Source of the DNA: CAZGSN01 sp964371655
GTDB lineage: Bacteria; Desulfobacterota; Binatia; HRBIN30
Direction of reading: 5' to 3'
Length of the DNA: 64,000 bases
NCBI GenBank assembly: GCA_964371655.1
Contig: CAYJOD010000017.1
Location: 1 to 64,000 of the forward strand
Below the pieces are notes generated by a model. It ran no database searches. It had not been told where the DNA came from and saw only the letters and a program-made list of their open reading frames with translations. Position numbers and translations under genes: made by a program. Position 1 is the stretch's first letter. Each line of letters opens with the position of its first letter. Shown piece after piece: positions 7,172 to 16,345 of this stretch.

Positions 7172-8262
7172 TTCGTACCCCCCAAGGGTCGGGTCAGGAT
7201 CGCCTCCAACTCCTCCAACCCGGTTGGCCAAAAGGCTTTCCAGGCGCGTGCTTGCTCGATGTGCCCATTCGCGAGTACTGCGGCTGCCTCAGCGTCCTGG
7301 GCATCGACTCCGCGTCCCCGAATGCCAAGAATCTCGACGCTCACCAGCCCGAAGCCCACCGCTTTGAAACCTCCGAGGCGCAGCAGTCCGGCGTTCTGCC
7401 CCCATCCCATCGCAAGAAACAACATACCGACCTCACATGGTTGTACGTCGACGAGCGTAATGTGGGTTCGCAGTGTACCTCCAGCGCGTACGGCAACAAC
7501 GCGCTCACGATCTTCCTCATCGACAGCGGTCCTCGGACGACTAGGACGCAAAGCTACACGCCGCCCCCACAACTCCGTGATGGCAATCCCCGACTCGCGG
7601 CGTTCGGCAATCCCGATGCGGTGTGCCTGCCCCGAGCTTTGAGCGGGAATGTCTCGATAAATGGCATGGACCACCTGGCCCTCGGCTGGTTCAGCAATGG
7701 CATCCTCAAATCCGATCCGACCCTTGTATCCAAGTGCACCGAAAAGGCCGCAAGCGGGGCAAAGATCGAGTTGATGCCCGCGTGGCCTGCATGGCGATCG
7801 GAGCGACGGAGGCGGGTTGACGATCGCGACATTGGTGCGGCGCTCGAAACCACGGCCGCGTAGGACATCGGGCAGTTTGCCCGCGTCTTCGTTGAACGAC
7901 GTGCGCCCGTTCCAGACACAACTGTGAGTAATCGCTTCATAGTTTGACCGCAGCGCACCCTTGATCGAGCTACCGGTGACAATCAGGTGACCAGCGCTAT
8001 CACGGGCAGGCAGCCGGCCGACAGAGTTCCCGGCCTTGCCGATGATCCCACACCCGTTGGCAATTGGTTGCACCGCGGTGAGCTTCAGTTCGATGTCGAG
8101 CCAAACACCGGTGGCGGAAATGGTTTGCCGCTGGAGCCACGCTAACGGAAGCCTTTCAACGCGATCGGAAAGCTGCACGAAGTCATATGGGTGCTCGCGT
8201 TGCTGTTGCGCTGAATTCGGATCGTTGCGGCCTTCATGAATCAGGCGCTCACGGTTGCGCAT
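7168..8262 (-). CDS. RAMP protein, Cas7-like (third Cas7)
   Basis: This 364-aa RAMP has an N-terminal HPYDFVQLSDRVERLPL (the PYNFVPL-type motif of a RAMP subgroup), the PVTGSSIKGALRSNYE-like glycine loop (IVTGSSIKGALRSNYE, about 94-109), a zinc/Gly motif CPACGLFGALGYKGR near 170, and a second RAMP repeat with LRLGGFKAVGFG, the Gly-rich loop near 305. It should be a backbone or cap subunit of the effector complex binding crRNA. Its start overlaps the Csx19-like gene by 14 bp and its stop overlaps the next start (GTGA). Subtype placement is inferred from context. Confidence 0.85.
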   Translation of the reverse strand: MRNRERLIHEGRNDPNSAQQQREHPYDFVQLSDRVERLPLAWLQRQTISATGVWLDIELKLTAVQPIANGCGIIGKAGNSVGRLPARDSAGHLIVTGSSIKGALRSNYEAITHSCVWNGRTSFNEDAGKLPDVLRGRGFERRTNVAIVNPPPSLRSPCRPRGHQLDLCPACGLFGALGYKGRIGFEDAIAEPAEGQVVHAIYRDIPAQSSGQAHRIGIAERRESGIAITELWGRRVALRPSRPRTAVDEEDRERVVAVRAGGTLRTHITLVDVQPCEVGMLFLAMGWGQNAGLLRLGGFKAVGFGLVSVEILGIRGRGVDAQDAEAAAVLANGHIEQARAWKAFWPTGLEELEAILTRPLGGTK

Positions 8263-8674
8263 GTGAACTCCTCTCGACGCGCCAGCGTGTCCATACGATC
8301 TGGCCCGTCCGATCGCGGTAGAGAAAGAATGACATGTCCCAACCTGCGGGCACGCGATTGTCTTCGCTCCTCAAAAGATCAAAAGGGCCTTCCGCCAGCG
8401 GTTCAACCGAAGCCGACTCAGCCAGTTGAGCCTGCTCTCGGAGACGGACCGCACGTTGCCCGTGCTCGAAGAAGCGAACCTCGAAATCGTTTGTGATCAC
8501 TCGTCCTGCTCTCGGCAGAGAAGCGGGCAATGGATCCATACGCAGTCTCTGGGCGCCAAGTTCCGCAATGGTGCCTGGATACTCTTCCTGCCAAAGAAAC
8601 GATTTCTCCGGCAACGCGCGGATAATATCCTGAAGCGACTGCGCTTCCAGCTCGTCGACGACCCAGCTCGTCAC
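8249..8674 (-). CDS. csx19: Csx19-like small CRISPR protein
   Basis: This 141-aa protein begins MTSWVVDELEAQSLQDIIRA. It contains FEVRFFEHGQRAVRLRE near 65-80, which recalls the E-RLF---GEL segment of Csx19 (TIGR03984), and a C-terminal strand pair FFLYRDRTGQIVWTRWR. Csx19 is an uncharacterised marker of subtype III-D. The gene is flanked by two RAMP genes, with an ATGA overlap upstream and a 14-bp overlap downstream, so co-translation with the effector complex is clear even if the family name is not certain. Confidence 0.5.
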   Translation of the reverse strand: MTSWVVDELEAQSLQDIIRALPEKSFLWQEEYPGTIAELGAQRLRMDPLPASLPRAGRVITNDFEVRFFEHGQRAVRLREQAQLAESASVEPLAEGPFDLLRSEDNRVPAGWDMSFFLYRDRTGQIVWTRWRVERSSHAQP

Positions 8675-9618
8675 CTTCGCCCCCCGCGGCCTTCCTCACG
8701 GTTGGCCAAGCGTGGGCGCGCCTCAAGCTGCGCCACCCGCTGCAACACTGGCCATATCGCGTCGTGACCATCCAAGGTCCAGCGATCGAGCAACCATCCG
8801 CTAGCTGCACGCGCGGGCATGGGCTGCAGCGCCAGATTGTCAACGGCCTCCAGTTGGTACTGCTGGCGCTCGTCCCCATCCGTTAGTTCGCCGATCCCAC
8901 GCCAGACATCCACAGGAGGCACGCTCTTGCGCTGCTCGACGACTAGCGAGGATACCTGCACTCCTACCCGTCCCAAACCGCGGCTTGCTCCGAAGCCAAC
9001 CCGAACCATGCCGGCGTTGAGATCTTCGATTGCGCGCACCAGAAAGACAAATTGCCAGGCCTCGAAGTTCTCGATAAGAAGGTCACCCCTGAACGTCGTA
9101 CCTGCCGGCGCAACTTCGAGCTCGAAGAGCGCCCCGGTCGCGGCCGTACCGAGTAGCCGATCGATACCGATGCCCGTTCGGATCTCCGTTACGATGGGGG
9201 CTTCCGTCGCATTCGGCAACAGATCTGAGAAATGCACACGCGACGCGACCATGGTGCTACCGAACATCCGGCATGCGGGGCACATTGAACGGTAACGTTC
9301 CCAGGGTTTGATCTGTGGCGTGCGCGACAATCGCGAGCTGCATCCTGTAAGACGGTCGAACGGATTGCACGCGCTACGATCGATCTCGGCAGCGGAAGTC
9401 AGGCTGCGGAGAAGGCGTTCAGCATGGCTGCGAACGACTCCTTTCAGCGAGCTGCCCGGGATGAACACCGTCGAGCGCCCGGCCGCGTCGCGTGTGCGCA
9501 CGAACTCCATGTCCGGGCGCGCCGGGTCGGCGGTCTGTCGGCCGGACTTGATCATCACCGGCGAAACGGCAGTGATCGACATCTCGAGGTGAGCTCGATT
9601 AAGCACCGTGTTGAACAT
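8671..9618 (-). CDS. RAMP protein, Csm3/Cas7-like (second Cas7)
   Basis: The ATG at 9618 has GGAG upstream and overlaps the previous gene by 20 bp, giving 315 aa. Features are SPVMIKSGRQTADPARPDME (an Asp-bearing loop like the one Csm3 uses for target-RNA cleavage), VFIPGSSLKGVVRSHAERL, the zinc motif CPACRMFGS, and RTGIGIDRLLGTAATGALFE. The C-terminus carries the FGASRGLGRVGV glycine-rich loop and an extra helical tail. It is a crRNA-binding backbone subunit and probably a target-RNA nuclease, provided that the Asp is the equivalent residue. Confidence 0.88.
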   Translation of the reverse strand: MFNTVLNRAHLEMSITAVSPVMIKSGRQTADPARPDMEFVRTRDAAGRSTVFIPGSSLKGVVRSHAERLLRSLTSAAEIDRSACNPFDRLTGCSSRLSRTPQIKPWERYRSMCPACRMFGSTMVASRVHFSDLLPNATEAPIVTEIRTGIGIDRLLGTAATGALFELEVAPAGTTFRGDLLIENFEAWQFVFLVRAIEDLNAGMVRVGFGASRGLGRVGVQVSSLVVEQRKSVPPVDVWRGIGELTDGDERQQYQLEAVDNLALQPMPARAASGWLLDRWTLDGHDAIWPVLQRVAQLEARPRLANREEGRGGRR

Positions 9619-10594
9619 TGTCGTTCTCCGGCTGCTGGCGTTTGGTCGCCGTCTCAAGGGCGCGGCGTCGCGTCTCGATCCAAGTATTCCAATTCGCGGC
9701 GGCTGTCTCGTCGCCAGGCGTGAGGGCGATCTGGGTAACCGGCGTTTGCGTGAGCACGCCGGGGGCGTCCCATTCCTCGACGCTCCGCCAATGGATTCGA
9801 ACCCGACCTAGGCCTCGGCTCTTGATGCCACCGAGGCGAGCGAAGCCGCGATTGAGCATATCGAAGCCCAAGAGCACCATTGCCTCTTCGGTCTCGTCGG
9901 CATTCTCGAGCAGAACCTCGAACTCGAAGCTGGTGCCGGGTGGCACGACCTCGAAATCGTATTTGATGCCATGCGCAGCCGTGCGTGTGGCGCGGTCTAT
10001 CCCTACGCCATCGCGGCGCTCGATGCCCAACCAATGATCGTGGTCATCCAGGAAGCAATCGGAGAAGCGAGCCTTGGCGGCGAAGTAGGGGCTGCCAAAG
10101 GTTACACAGGTCGGACACAGACACGCGCCTGCCCCCGTTGCGATACCTTCCGCCGAGATGGGAATGGTGATCCCGAGCTCGTTGCGGAGCTGCTCAGCTC
10201 TGGATTCGACGAGTTGTCTCTGCGCGTCCGTCAAGGCTCTCCCGTCGGCGTGTTCGATCGAAAGCATCTTCGCGTCGAAGCAGCGACCATTACCGAGAAG
10301 CGACTGCTCCGCCTGCTCTTCGAGATCGTCCTTGCACGACCAGGCGAGGCAAGGTGCGGCAGCCGTTGAAGGAGAGCGCCCAAAACCGCGCAAGACAGAA
10401 GCGGCGGCTGCCCGAATGATGCCTTTCAAGGAAGAGCCTGGGATAAACGGGTATCCACGGTTGTCCGTCAAAACTACTTTATCGACGCCGGCAACCGGCG
10501 TCGACGAGGAGGTTCCGATATGTAGGCCCGTCTCGGTGACGATAGACCCGACAAGAAGCGTTCGGCGGGAAAACGTATCGAACCCGATCGTCAT
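9599..10594 (-). CDS. csm3: Csm3-like Cas7 backbone subunit
   Basis: The 331-aa product starts MTIGFDTFSRRTLLVGSIVT and has the Csm3 signature: TGLHIGTSSSTPVAGVDKVV with Asp in the cleavage loop, then YPFIPGSSLKGIIRAAA, the CPTCVTFGSP zinc-like motif, RDGVGIDRATRTA, and the C-terminal GGIKSRGLGRVRI loop. Csm3-type subunits form the filament that holds crRNA and cut bound target RNA every six bases. It begins three bases after the small-subunit stop (TGAGATG). Confidence 0.92.
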   Translation of the reverse strand: MTIGFDTFSRRTLLVGSIVTETGLHIGTSSSTPVAGVDKVVLTDNRGYPFIPGSSLKGIIRAAAASVLRGFGRSPSTAAAPCLAWSCKDDLEEQAEQSLLGNGRCFDAKMLSIEHADGRALTDAQRQLVESRAEQLRNELGITIPISAEGIATGAGACLCPTCVTFGSPYFAAKARFSDCFLDDHDHWLGIERRDGVGIDRATRTAAHGIKYDFEVVPPGTSFEFEVLLENADETEEAMVLLGFDMLNRGFARLGGIKSRGLGRVRIHWRSVEEWDAPGVLTQTPVTQIALTPGDETAAANWNTWIETRRRALETATKRQQPENDNVQHGA

Positions 10595-10597
10595 CTC

Positions 10598-11071
10598 TCA
10601 CTCCTTCCCCATCGACTTTTGCTTTGACGCGTTGTCATAGAGCATGTGCCAGCGCGCATAACCGAAGAACAGCGCGATGCCACGATGCCAAAGCTCACGA
10701 ACGGCCGTGTCCGAGGAGTGGGGATAATCGATTCGGTTGTCGGGCCAGGCTTGACGACTTAGCGCTTGCGCCGCGATCTTCTGCACCTCGCCAACCTCTT
10801 TGATCGCACGTTCGCCGAAGCCGCCACGCCACGGATCGCTTTCTCTGGCTTTCCCAATCTGCCCTTTCATCCACGCGATGACGACCTCGGGTTCAGGCTC
10901 CTCGCTGGCAACCGATAGCAGATAGCTCATCTGGCGTTTTCCGAAGTCCTCTCCCCGCAAAGCAACGCCAGTATCCGTCACGAGACTGCCCGCTCGCTTC
11001 ACCAGTTCGGATTTCATCTCGTCCAAGCACGAATTGAGCAATGCTTCTTCGAAAAGATTGAAAGTGCGCAT
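10598..11071 (-). CDS. Small-subunit (Cas11/Csm2-like) candidate
   Basis: The ATG is preceded by a strong GGAGGAGG about 8 bases upstream. The 157-aa protein is all-helical: MRTFNLFEEALLNSCLDEMK, a central AIKEVGEVQKIAAQAL, and a conserved-looking end RELWHRGIALFFGYARWHML. Size, helicity and position between csx10 and csm3 fit the small subunit of a type III complex, which lines the inner filament and helps to hold the target. The family is not certain by eye. Confidence 0.65.
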   Translation of the reverse strand: MRTFNLFEEALLNSCLDEMKSELVKRAGSLVTDTGVALRGEDFGKRQMSYLLSVASEEPEPEVVIAWMKGQIGKARESDPWRGGFGERAIKEVGEVQKIAAQALSRQAWPDNRIDYPHSSDTAVRELWHRGIALFFGYARWHMLYDNASKQKSMGKE

Positions 11072-11136
11072 CTAGCTGCCTCCTCCGAACGTGCCGTATC
11101 AGCCGCGCGACATCGCCCGACTGCGATTGTGTGCCC

Positions 11137-13122
11137 TTACAAAAGATCGAGTGCCGCCCGACTGTGGAAAGGATGACAGACGACGACTTCGCCAAACCCT
11201 TCCGTGCGCCGGCGCCCGACTCCAAGCTTCTCCAAACGTCCGAGGCCTTGCAGCAGTTCCTCCTCGGTCATGGCTTCATGTGAGATTGCGAACAGAGTCG
11301 TCGCTCCCGCCTGGCTGGCGAGCTCCTGCGGTTTGCGAATACCGCATAAGGCGTCATAGCCCCGGCGCCAGCGATAGTCGCTGAAGGTGGCAAGTGAATG
11401 AACTGTCGCACCGAGACCCACATCTGCGGGCACTAAGTATGTGCGTGCCGGTTCCCCTTCGCGTCCCAGGAGCGCGTCGCCGACCAGGGTGACGCTGAAA
11501 ACGCGCTCCGCGAATTGTCGTGCAGAGACACTGGCGACTCCGGAGACCCGATCAGCGACCTGCTTCCAGGTCTTGCTCATCAGCGAGAAACGCATGGGTA
11601 GCGGTCCGAGGCGATCGCCCCACGGGTCGTCGTCAGAACCTCGTCCCGCGAGAAAGACATCGGTCCGCCCCATACCACGGCTGCGCGCACTACCGACTTC
11701 GATGTGGTTGCCGTGCAGAATACTGAGCAAGGCGGCCTGCCTGGGTGTCAGATTGCGCAGCCGGCCAATGAAGACTGTGGCCGCGTCGATCACCTGCATA
11801 CTGTAAAGCTGCTGATCGCGGGCACGCCCCGATTGCCGGCTGATGGCGACTCGCGTCACCGCGCTCCGCCGCAACGGGGGGACCTCCCCGCCGGTGTTGG
11901 TCACCAAGCGACGATAGGGAACCACTTGTTCGTCGCACTTCGGGCACACCGGTGTGAGCAATGGTGCGATCGACTCACCGGCCATCGTCGCGAGGACACC
12001 GGACAACAATAAACCGTCGAATACGCCGTGCGGTCGCTCTGCAAACGGCGAACTGCTGCCCCCCAACAGGGCGCCTGGTCGGTGCTTGCACGTTTGGGCT
12101 GAGAAAGGTGCCGGCAGTGGGCGGGTCAGTTTCTGCTTCACCTTGTCGATCGACACAATTTCCTGCATCGGAAGTTGGATCCGGCTGGCGATTGGATAGG
12201 CGTCGTCAAACCGGACGTCGCCGTCAGCATCAAGGAATAGACTCCGAAATGCATCGAGGGACGCCACTTGCTCTCCCGCAAGACGCACCAGCGCGGCCGC
12301 AATCGCGCCGCGTAGGGCCGACGCGGTGAGATGCGGGTATCCCTCAATCGCATAGCTCTGGGCACGGCGCGGCAAGGCCAGGCAAGCGGGCTGCAACAAG
12401 CGTAGGCACAGCAATAGGTCTGTATGCGCGCCCTCAGGTGGGATCTCGACAAGGGGTTGGCACAGGGGTGGCCCTGCAACGGTGACTCGACACGCACCGT
12501 AACCGACCCCTCGCGACGCACCGATAGCGGACACCAGGCGCGCCGCTGCTGCTGTTACCTTCCAAATCGACTCGAGCTCGGCCGCGGTGCCCAGCCATGT
12601 CAGTCCGACGGTGAACGGGACCTTCAAGCCAGGCTCGGTTCCTTCCAAGGAGAAGAGACGCTGATCCTCAGCCACCTGTCGGTTTCGATTGATCGCGACA
12701 CGCTGTCGAATCGCATAGCCGTGGCCAGAAGGCTTCCGTCTCAACGGGTTTATGTTCTCAAGCTCCGGCTGGGAAAAACGGGCCGCGACGGCATCGCTGT
12801 TGAGCGTCGGTGTATCAAGGCGTAGCTTCCCTGGCGTTGAGGCATTCCCGAATACGAAGCAGGCGATACATGGCTTCTGGCCCTCTTCGCTACAGGACTG
12901 TTCGCCGTCGATAACGTGACAGGCGGACTCCATTTCCCCACGATCAGCCGGAGGGAGACTTCGCGACAGTCGCTCCAGTTCGATTCGCCACGCGCCCTTG
13001 ATTGCTGAGGTCGGTAGCTCAGGAAGACCGGTTGCAGACTTCAACGTCGCTCGGTCGGCGACGCCACCGTGCGCTTCACCGCCGCCGACTAGCATCGGGG
13101 CTGTAAACTCGATCCTCAGCAT
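11137..13122 (-). CDS. csx10: Fused Cas7-Csx10 (Cas5) RAMP protein
   Basis: The ATG overlaps the cas10 stop (ATGCTGA), giving 661 aa starting MLRIEFTAPMLVGGGEAHGG. Residues about 1-230 are a Cas7-like RAMP: LPELPTSAIKGAWRIELERL, CIACFVFGNASTPGKLRL and a GASRGVGYGACRV loop. Residues about 250-520 look like Csx10, the Cas5 of subtype III-D: a ferredoxin start (LLLCLRLLQPACLALP), SALRGAIAAALVRL, the CPKCDEQVVPYRRL pair of cysteines, TRVAISRQSGRARDQQLYS (close to the Csx10 T-V-I-R--G-A-EG-LYS motif) and GSARSRGMGR. A further domain follows to 661 (ending LGVGRRRTEGFGEVVV). It would cap the crRNA 5-prime handle and contact Cas10. Confidence 0.85.
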   Translation of the reverse strand: MLRIEFTAPMLVGGGEAHGGVADRATLKSATGLPELPTSAIKGAWRIELERLSRSLPPADRGEMESACHVIDGEQSCSEEGQKPCIACFVFGNASTPGKLRLDTPTLNSDAVAARFSQPELENINPLRRKPSGHGYAIRQRVAINRNRQVAEDQRLFSLEGTEPGLKVPFTVGLTWLGTAAELESIWKVTAAAARLVSAIGASRGVGYGACRVTVAGPPLCQPLVEIPPEGAHTDLLLCLRLLQPACLALPRRAQSYAIEGYPHLTASALRGAIAAALVRLAGEQVASLDAFRSLFLDADGDVRFDDAYPIASRIQLPMQEIVSIDKVKQKLTRPLPAPFSAQTCKHRPGALLGGSSSPFAERPHGVFDGLLLSGVLATMAGESIAPLLTPVCPKCDEQVVPYRRLVTNTGGEVPPLRRSAVTRVAISRQSGRARDQQLYSMQVIDAATVFIGRLRNLTPRQAALLSILHGNHIEVGSARSRGMGRTDVFLAGRGSDDDPWGDRLGPLPMRFSLMSKTWKQVADRVSGVASVSARQFAERVFSVTLVGDALLGREGEPARTYLVPADVGLGATVHSLATFSDYRWRRGYDALCGIRKPQELASQAGATTLFAISHEAMTEEELLQGLGRLEKLGVGRRRTEGFGEVVVCHPFHSRAALDLL

Positions 13123-14636
13123 ACCGTGTCCCTGCTCATGATCCCGTTCACGTTGGTGTCCAATCGGCGGCGCCACTGTTCGATGTCGACGAGGCGGGTA
13201 ACAAAGTGCGGGCTCGGCGTACGCACGTGGCGCCATGGCCAATTCGAGAAATCTGGATAGCTGGCCGCGACCCAAGCGCGCAGATGCTTGTCACGCGCCC
13301 ATTGCGAGCGAGCATAGAGTGTCGACTCGTCACGTCCCATCGACCGACACGCATCGACAAGCTGGCGCATAGACGACGCGGAAACATGGAACGCGTCCAA
13401 CTGTTGCACGTGATCCGCCAACTCGTGCATCTCCGATAACGTCCACGGACCACTCGAAAGCCGCAGGGTCTCAGGACCTCGTTCCAACGTGAGCTCCTGC
13501 CGAATCGACGCTGCATCGCCTGCTAGCGGTGCGCCGCCCGTGAGAATTGAAAGGTCGCATGCCCACTCGCTGCGCTCTTGTGCCAGTTGCTTGGCGGATC
13601 CACAGAGCTCGTGCGCCAATCGGTGCAGCAGTGGTATCGGTGTCCGAAATGGAGCGACAACGATTCCCGCGCTGAAGGTAAGGCGCTCGGCGCCACTCGA
13701 CCTCTTTGCTGCTTGTTCAAAAGCGAAGAGTGCACGCAGTGCCTTGTCTCCTTGAACGAGGATGGCGATATCGTCTCCACCTAGAGACAGGGCCACAAGC
13801 TTGCTCTTGTCGGTAACGCCGCTGCTACCGGCCGCCTCCAGGCCCGCTCGAATCGTCTTGGCGAGATTCGTAGAGAAAGCGCGCAGCTCTTGTACACCGG
13901 AGCGACAGCATTCGTCTCTGATCCGTCCGACGCCGTTGCCGTCGAGATAGAGCAAGGCAATTGCCCCCTGCCGATCGGCAAGCTGATCGGTCGTCTGATA
14001 CCAGCCCTCAGCCTCTTCGCTCCCGCTATAGACCTTGTTGAGGTCATAACGATTTGCGCAGATCGGGCACATCCGATGTTGAGCTCCACCGACCAAGAGG
14101 CAGGCGGGGCGCACGCCGCACGATGAGCACAGCGACGCCCACCCGGGCAGGTCGATGCGAGAGCTCGGCCCCTTCTGGCGTTTACGAGCCTGCAATTGAA
14201 GTGAGAGCGCCAAGAATTGACGCGCAAAGGAATCGACAGGCGGGGCCAGCAGGCGCGGCACGCTGGTGTGCTTCGGCGATGTCGTTGCTGAGCGCGGATT
14301 TTGCCAGGCGCTCGACGTTTCCAAGAAAGCGGTCGTAACAGAAGCGAACTTCGTCTGATCGGAAAACCAACGCTCGAATTGATCGCCCACGTCACCCGGA
14401 TTGATCGGGAACGTCGACGGGAAGCGCAGCAAGCCACTGCCACCGTCAGCGAAAATGATCTCGATCGATGAGGCGTGGCTCGGGAATAAGGTATTGAGCG
14501 CCTTTCGAACGCCGACCTCGGAAAGAATCTCGCGCAGGCAGCTGCTCGCCCCACGTACAACGGGAAGGGAGTTGCTTTCGAAGATAGTCTGCTGAATTCG
14601 ATCAGCATCGAATGCGAACCAGAACTCTTTGTTCAT
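13116..14636 (-). CDS. cas10: Cas10 with GGDD, no HD domain
   Basis: I chose the ATG at 14636; the strong GGGGGAGGAG runs right up to it, so the TTG seven codons upstream is an alternative. The 506-aa protein opens with the palm domain (FAFDADRIQQTIFESNSLPV and RGASSCLREIL), has a four-Cys zinc site (C170, C173, C190, C193), then the second palm with YLDGNGVGRI (about 230-239) and LSLGGDDIAIL, GGDD at 286-289. There is no N-terminal HD nuclease, a known trait of subtype III-D. The intact GGDD predicts synthesis of cyclic oligoadenylate on target-RNA binding, which fits the CARF and Csx3-like genes nearby. It leads the operon that runs to 3214. Confidence 0.93.
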   Translation of the reverse strand: MNKEFWFAFDADRIQQTIFESNSLPVVRGASSCLREILSEVGVRKALNTLFPSHASSIEIIFADGGSGLLRFPSTFPINPGDVGDQFERWFSDQTKFASVTTAFLETSSAWQNPRSATTSPKHTSVPRLLAPPVDSFARQFLALSLQLQARKRQKGPSSRIDLPGWASLCSSCGVRPACLLVGGAQHRMCPICANRYDLNKVYSGSEEAEGWYQTTDQLADRQGAIALLYLDGNGVGRIRDECCRSGVQELRAFSTNLAKTIRAGLEAAGSSGVTDKSKLVALSLGGDDIAILVQGDKALRALFAFEQAAKRSSGAERLTFSAGIVVAPFRTPIPLLHRLAHELCGSAKQLAQERSEWACDLSILTGGAPLAGDAASIRQELTLERGPETLRLSSGPWTLSEMHELADHVQQLDAFHVSASSMRQLVDACRSMGRDESTLYARSQWARDKHLRAWVAASYPDFSNWPWRHVRTPSPHFVTRLVDIEQWRRRLDTNVNGIMSRDTVC

Positions 14637-14649
14637 CTCCTCCCCCGAT

Positions 14650-15074
14650 TCACGCAATCAAGACGTCGCAATCAATTGGTCTGCACTGCTCGCCTGCGCC
14701 CGAAACACTCTCAAGCCCCATTCGTGTTCCCTTACCCTTGTGCAAAATCTCGCCGAGGGCGAGCAGACCAGCGAAGAGGCCGAGGTGGTCTTCGTAGGTT
14801 GCTTGACCCGCCAAGCCGCCGGTCCTGAGAGCGTCACCACAAGAGTTGATGGCGAGCCCGGTCATTCTTGATCACGTTGATTGAGGGCCGGTGGATTTGC
14901 CGCCTCGAGAACCTGGAAAAAGCCGCCGCGTGGGGTCGACGAGGGAGACTGCGGTAGCTGCAACAGCGCGATGTGCAGCCGGGCGAAGCACAACTTCTCA
15001 GGCTCGCCTGTCGTTCGCGGGTGCGGCCATTGAACCGATCGATCCAAAATGTTGGCGCTGACGCTGCCTGCCAT
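14650..15074 (-). pseudogene. cas6: cas6 remnant with large internal deletion
   Basis: The N-terminal part (15074 down to about 14900; MAGSVSANILDRSVQ, LCFARLHIALLQLPQ, STPRGGF) and the C-terminal part (about 14830 to 14700; GGLAGQATYE, GLLALGEILHKGKGTRMG) match the two ends of the intact cas6 at 22669-23706. The central 240 or so residues are missing and the parts lie in different frames. The sequence upstream of the start (15075-15115) also matches the region upstream of the intact cas6 (23707-23755). The copy probably arose by duplication followed by deletion. Confidence 0.85.
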
Positions 15075-15756
15075 GAGGCAGCACCCTTACTTCATAATCC
15101 GGCTCCGTTACAAGCGCCGCAGCGCCCTATATCGAAAATGATGCTTGGCGAGCGTTGACGAATCACGTTGCGTCTTGGTGCGAGAACCATCCGACCACAT
15201 GCGTCGCCCGGTCGTTCGTGAATCGTCGCTCGTCAGCGCCAGCCCCAAGCCCCCCACCACCAGCCCCCAAGTTCAATCCTTCGCTCCTAAAGTTACCCTG
15301 GCGATTCACGTCACGCGTCGCTCGTCGTTCGTGAATCGTCGTTCCTCAGCACCAGCCACCAGCACCAACCACCATTTCATCCTTCGCTCCTGAAGTCTCG
15401 GTCTCCGACCTTAGCGTTCCTCACCCCTGAAGGTGAACGGCAAGTCTATGAAAGAGTCTCAATCCTTCGCTCCTGAAGTCCCAGCTGCCAATTCAGAAGA
15501 CCCGTATCTCGTCGTTCGTGAATCGTATCTCGTCAGAACCAGCCCCCAACACCAACACCAACACCCAAATTTATCCTTCGCTCCTGAAGTCTGCTGTTCC
15601 GACGAAGAGTTTGAAGGAGAGGATTTCCCCGGCGCACTTCTCAGTCTCAATCCTTCGCTCCTGAAGTCTGCTGTTCCGACAAAGCCATGCAGGAACTCCG
15701 ACCTGGAGATTCTGTTAGGTTTTTCTTCGTCTCAATCCTTCGCTCCTGAAGTCTGC

Positions 15757-15846
15757 GGGGGACAGTGACAAGGTGAAAGTTCAAAGGGAAGAGCAACTCA
15801 CTCTTTCGCCTTCACCTTTCAACTTTCCACTTGTCACTGCTCCCAA
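15757..15846. repeat. AAAGGTGAAAG-type hairpin in spacer position, copy 1
   Basis: GACAGTGACAAGGTGAAAGT on the left pairs with AACTTTCCACTTGTCACTG on the right. It follows a repeat whose right end is lost and is followed by an intact repeat start at 15848. Relatives are at 16741-16834 and 18128-18220. Confidence 0.8.
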
Positions 15847-16048
15847 CGTCTCAATCCTTCGCTCCTGAGGTCCAGCGGGCAATTCATCACACCCGTATCT
15901 CGTCGCTCGTGAAGCGTATCTCGTCAGAACCAGGCCCAAACTCTGCGTTCCTCGGCGTCCTCCGCGGTGAGTCCATATTCTGTCAGGATGTCACCCGCCA
16001 TGGTGGCGCAGGCCTGCGTGCCAGCGTCCCCCCCCAACACCGCGGCGC

Positions 16049-16345
16049 TCAGCCACCGCGGCTCGTACCCACGGTCGCGTTCTCACCCGAACCGCGCCGT
16101 GGCCGCGGTCGGCTCGGCCGCCTGGTTAGACGTCGCGTCGTCTCAGAGACCTGTAGCAGCGACCGCAGCGCGTCGTTCACAGCGGCTGAATCGCGAAATG
16201 CAGCCGCAACGTCGGGCTCGAGCACGGCGACGTTGGCGCCCTCTTGAATGAGGCGGCGATAGTACTTACCGCGAACTGTCTTCGAGTAGTCGAAGCGATA
16301 TTCTGGTCGCAGATCGTCGGATAGCGGACCAGGCTTACGTCTCAT
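16049..16345 (-). CDS. Antitoxin-like partner of BrnT
   Basis: The ATG at 16345 lies inside the toxin gene's end (11-bp overlap) with AAAGGAAA just upstream. The protein begins MRRKPGPLSDDLRPEYRFDY and continues with VRGKYYRRLIQEGANVAVLE and PDVAAAFRDSAAVNDALRSL. I recall this R-Y--R/G-NV-VL-PDVA pattern as a common small partner protein of BrnT-like or other type II toxins. The last 25 or so residues are Arg/Pro-rich and may be an extension created by decay of the 3-prime end. It should bind and neutralise the toxin and repress the pair. Confidence 0.7.
   Translation of the reverse strand: MRRKPGPLSDDLRPEYRFDYSKTVRGKYYRRLIQEGANVAVLEPDVAAAFRDSAAVNDALRSLLQVSETTRRLTRRPSRPRPRRGSGENATVGTSRGG

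Noticed and set aside
15075..15145. Plus-strand micro-ORF MRQHPYFI... conserved before both cas6 copies
   Set aside because: The conservation is better explained by the duplicated cas6 upstream region on the minus strand. The two versions diverge after eight residues.
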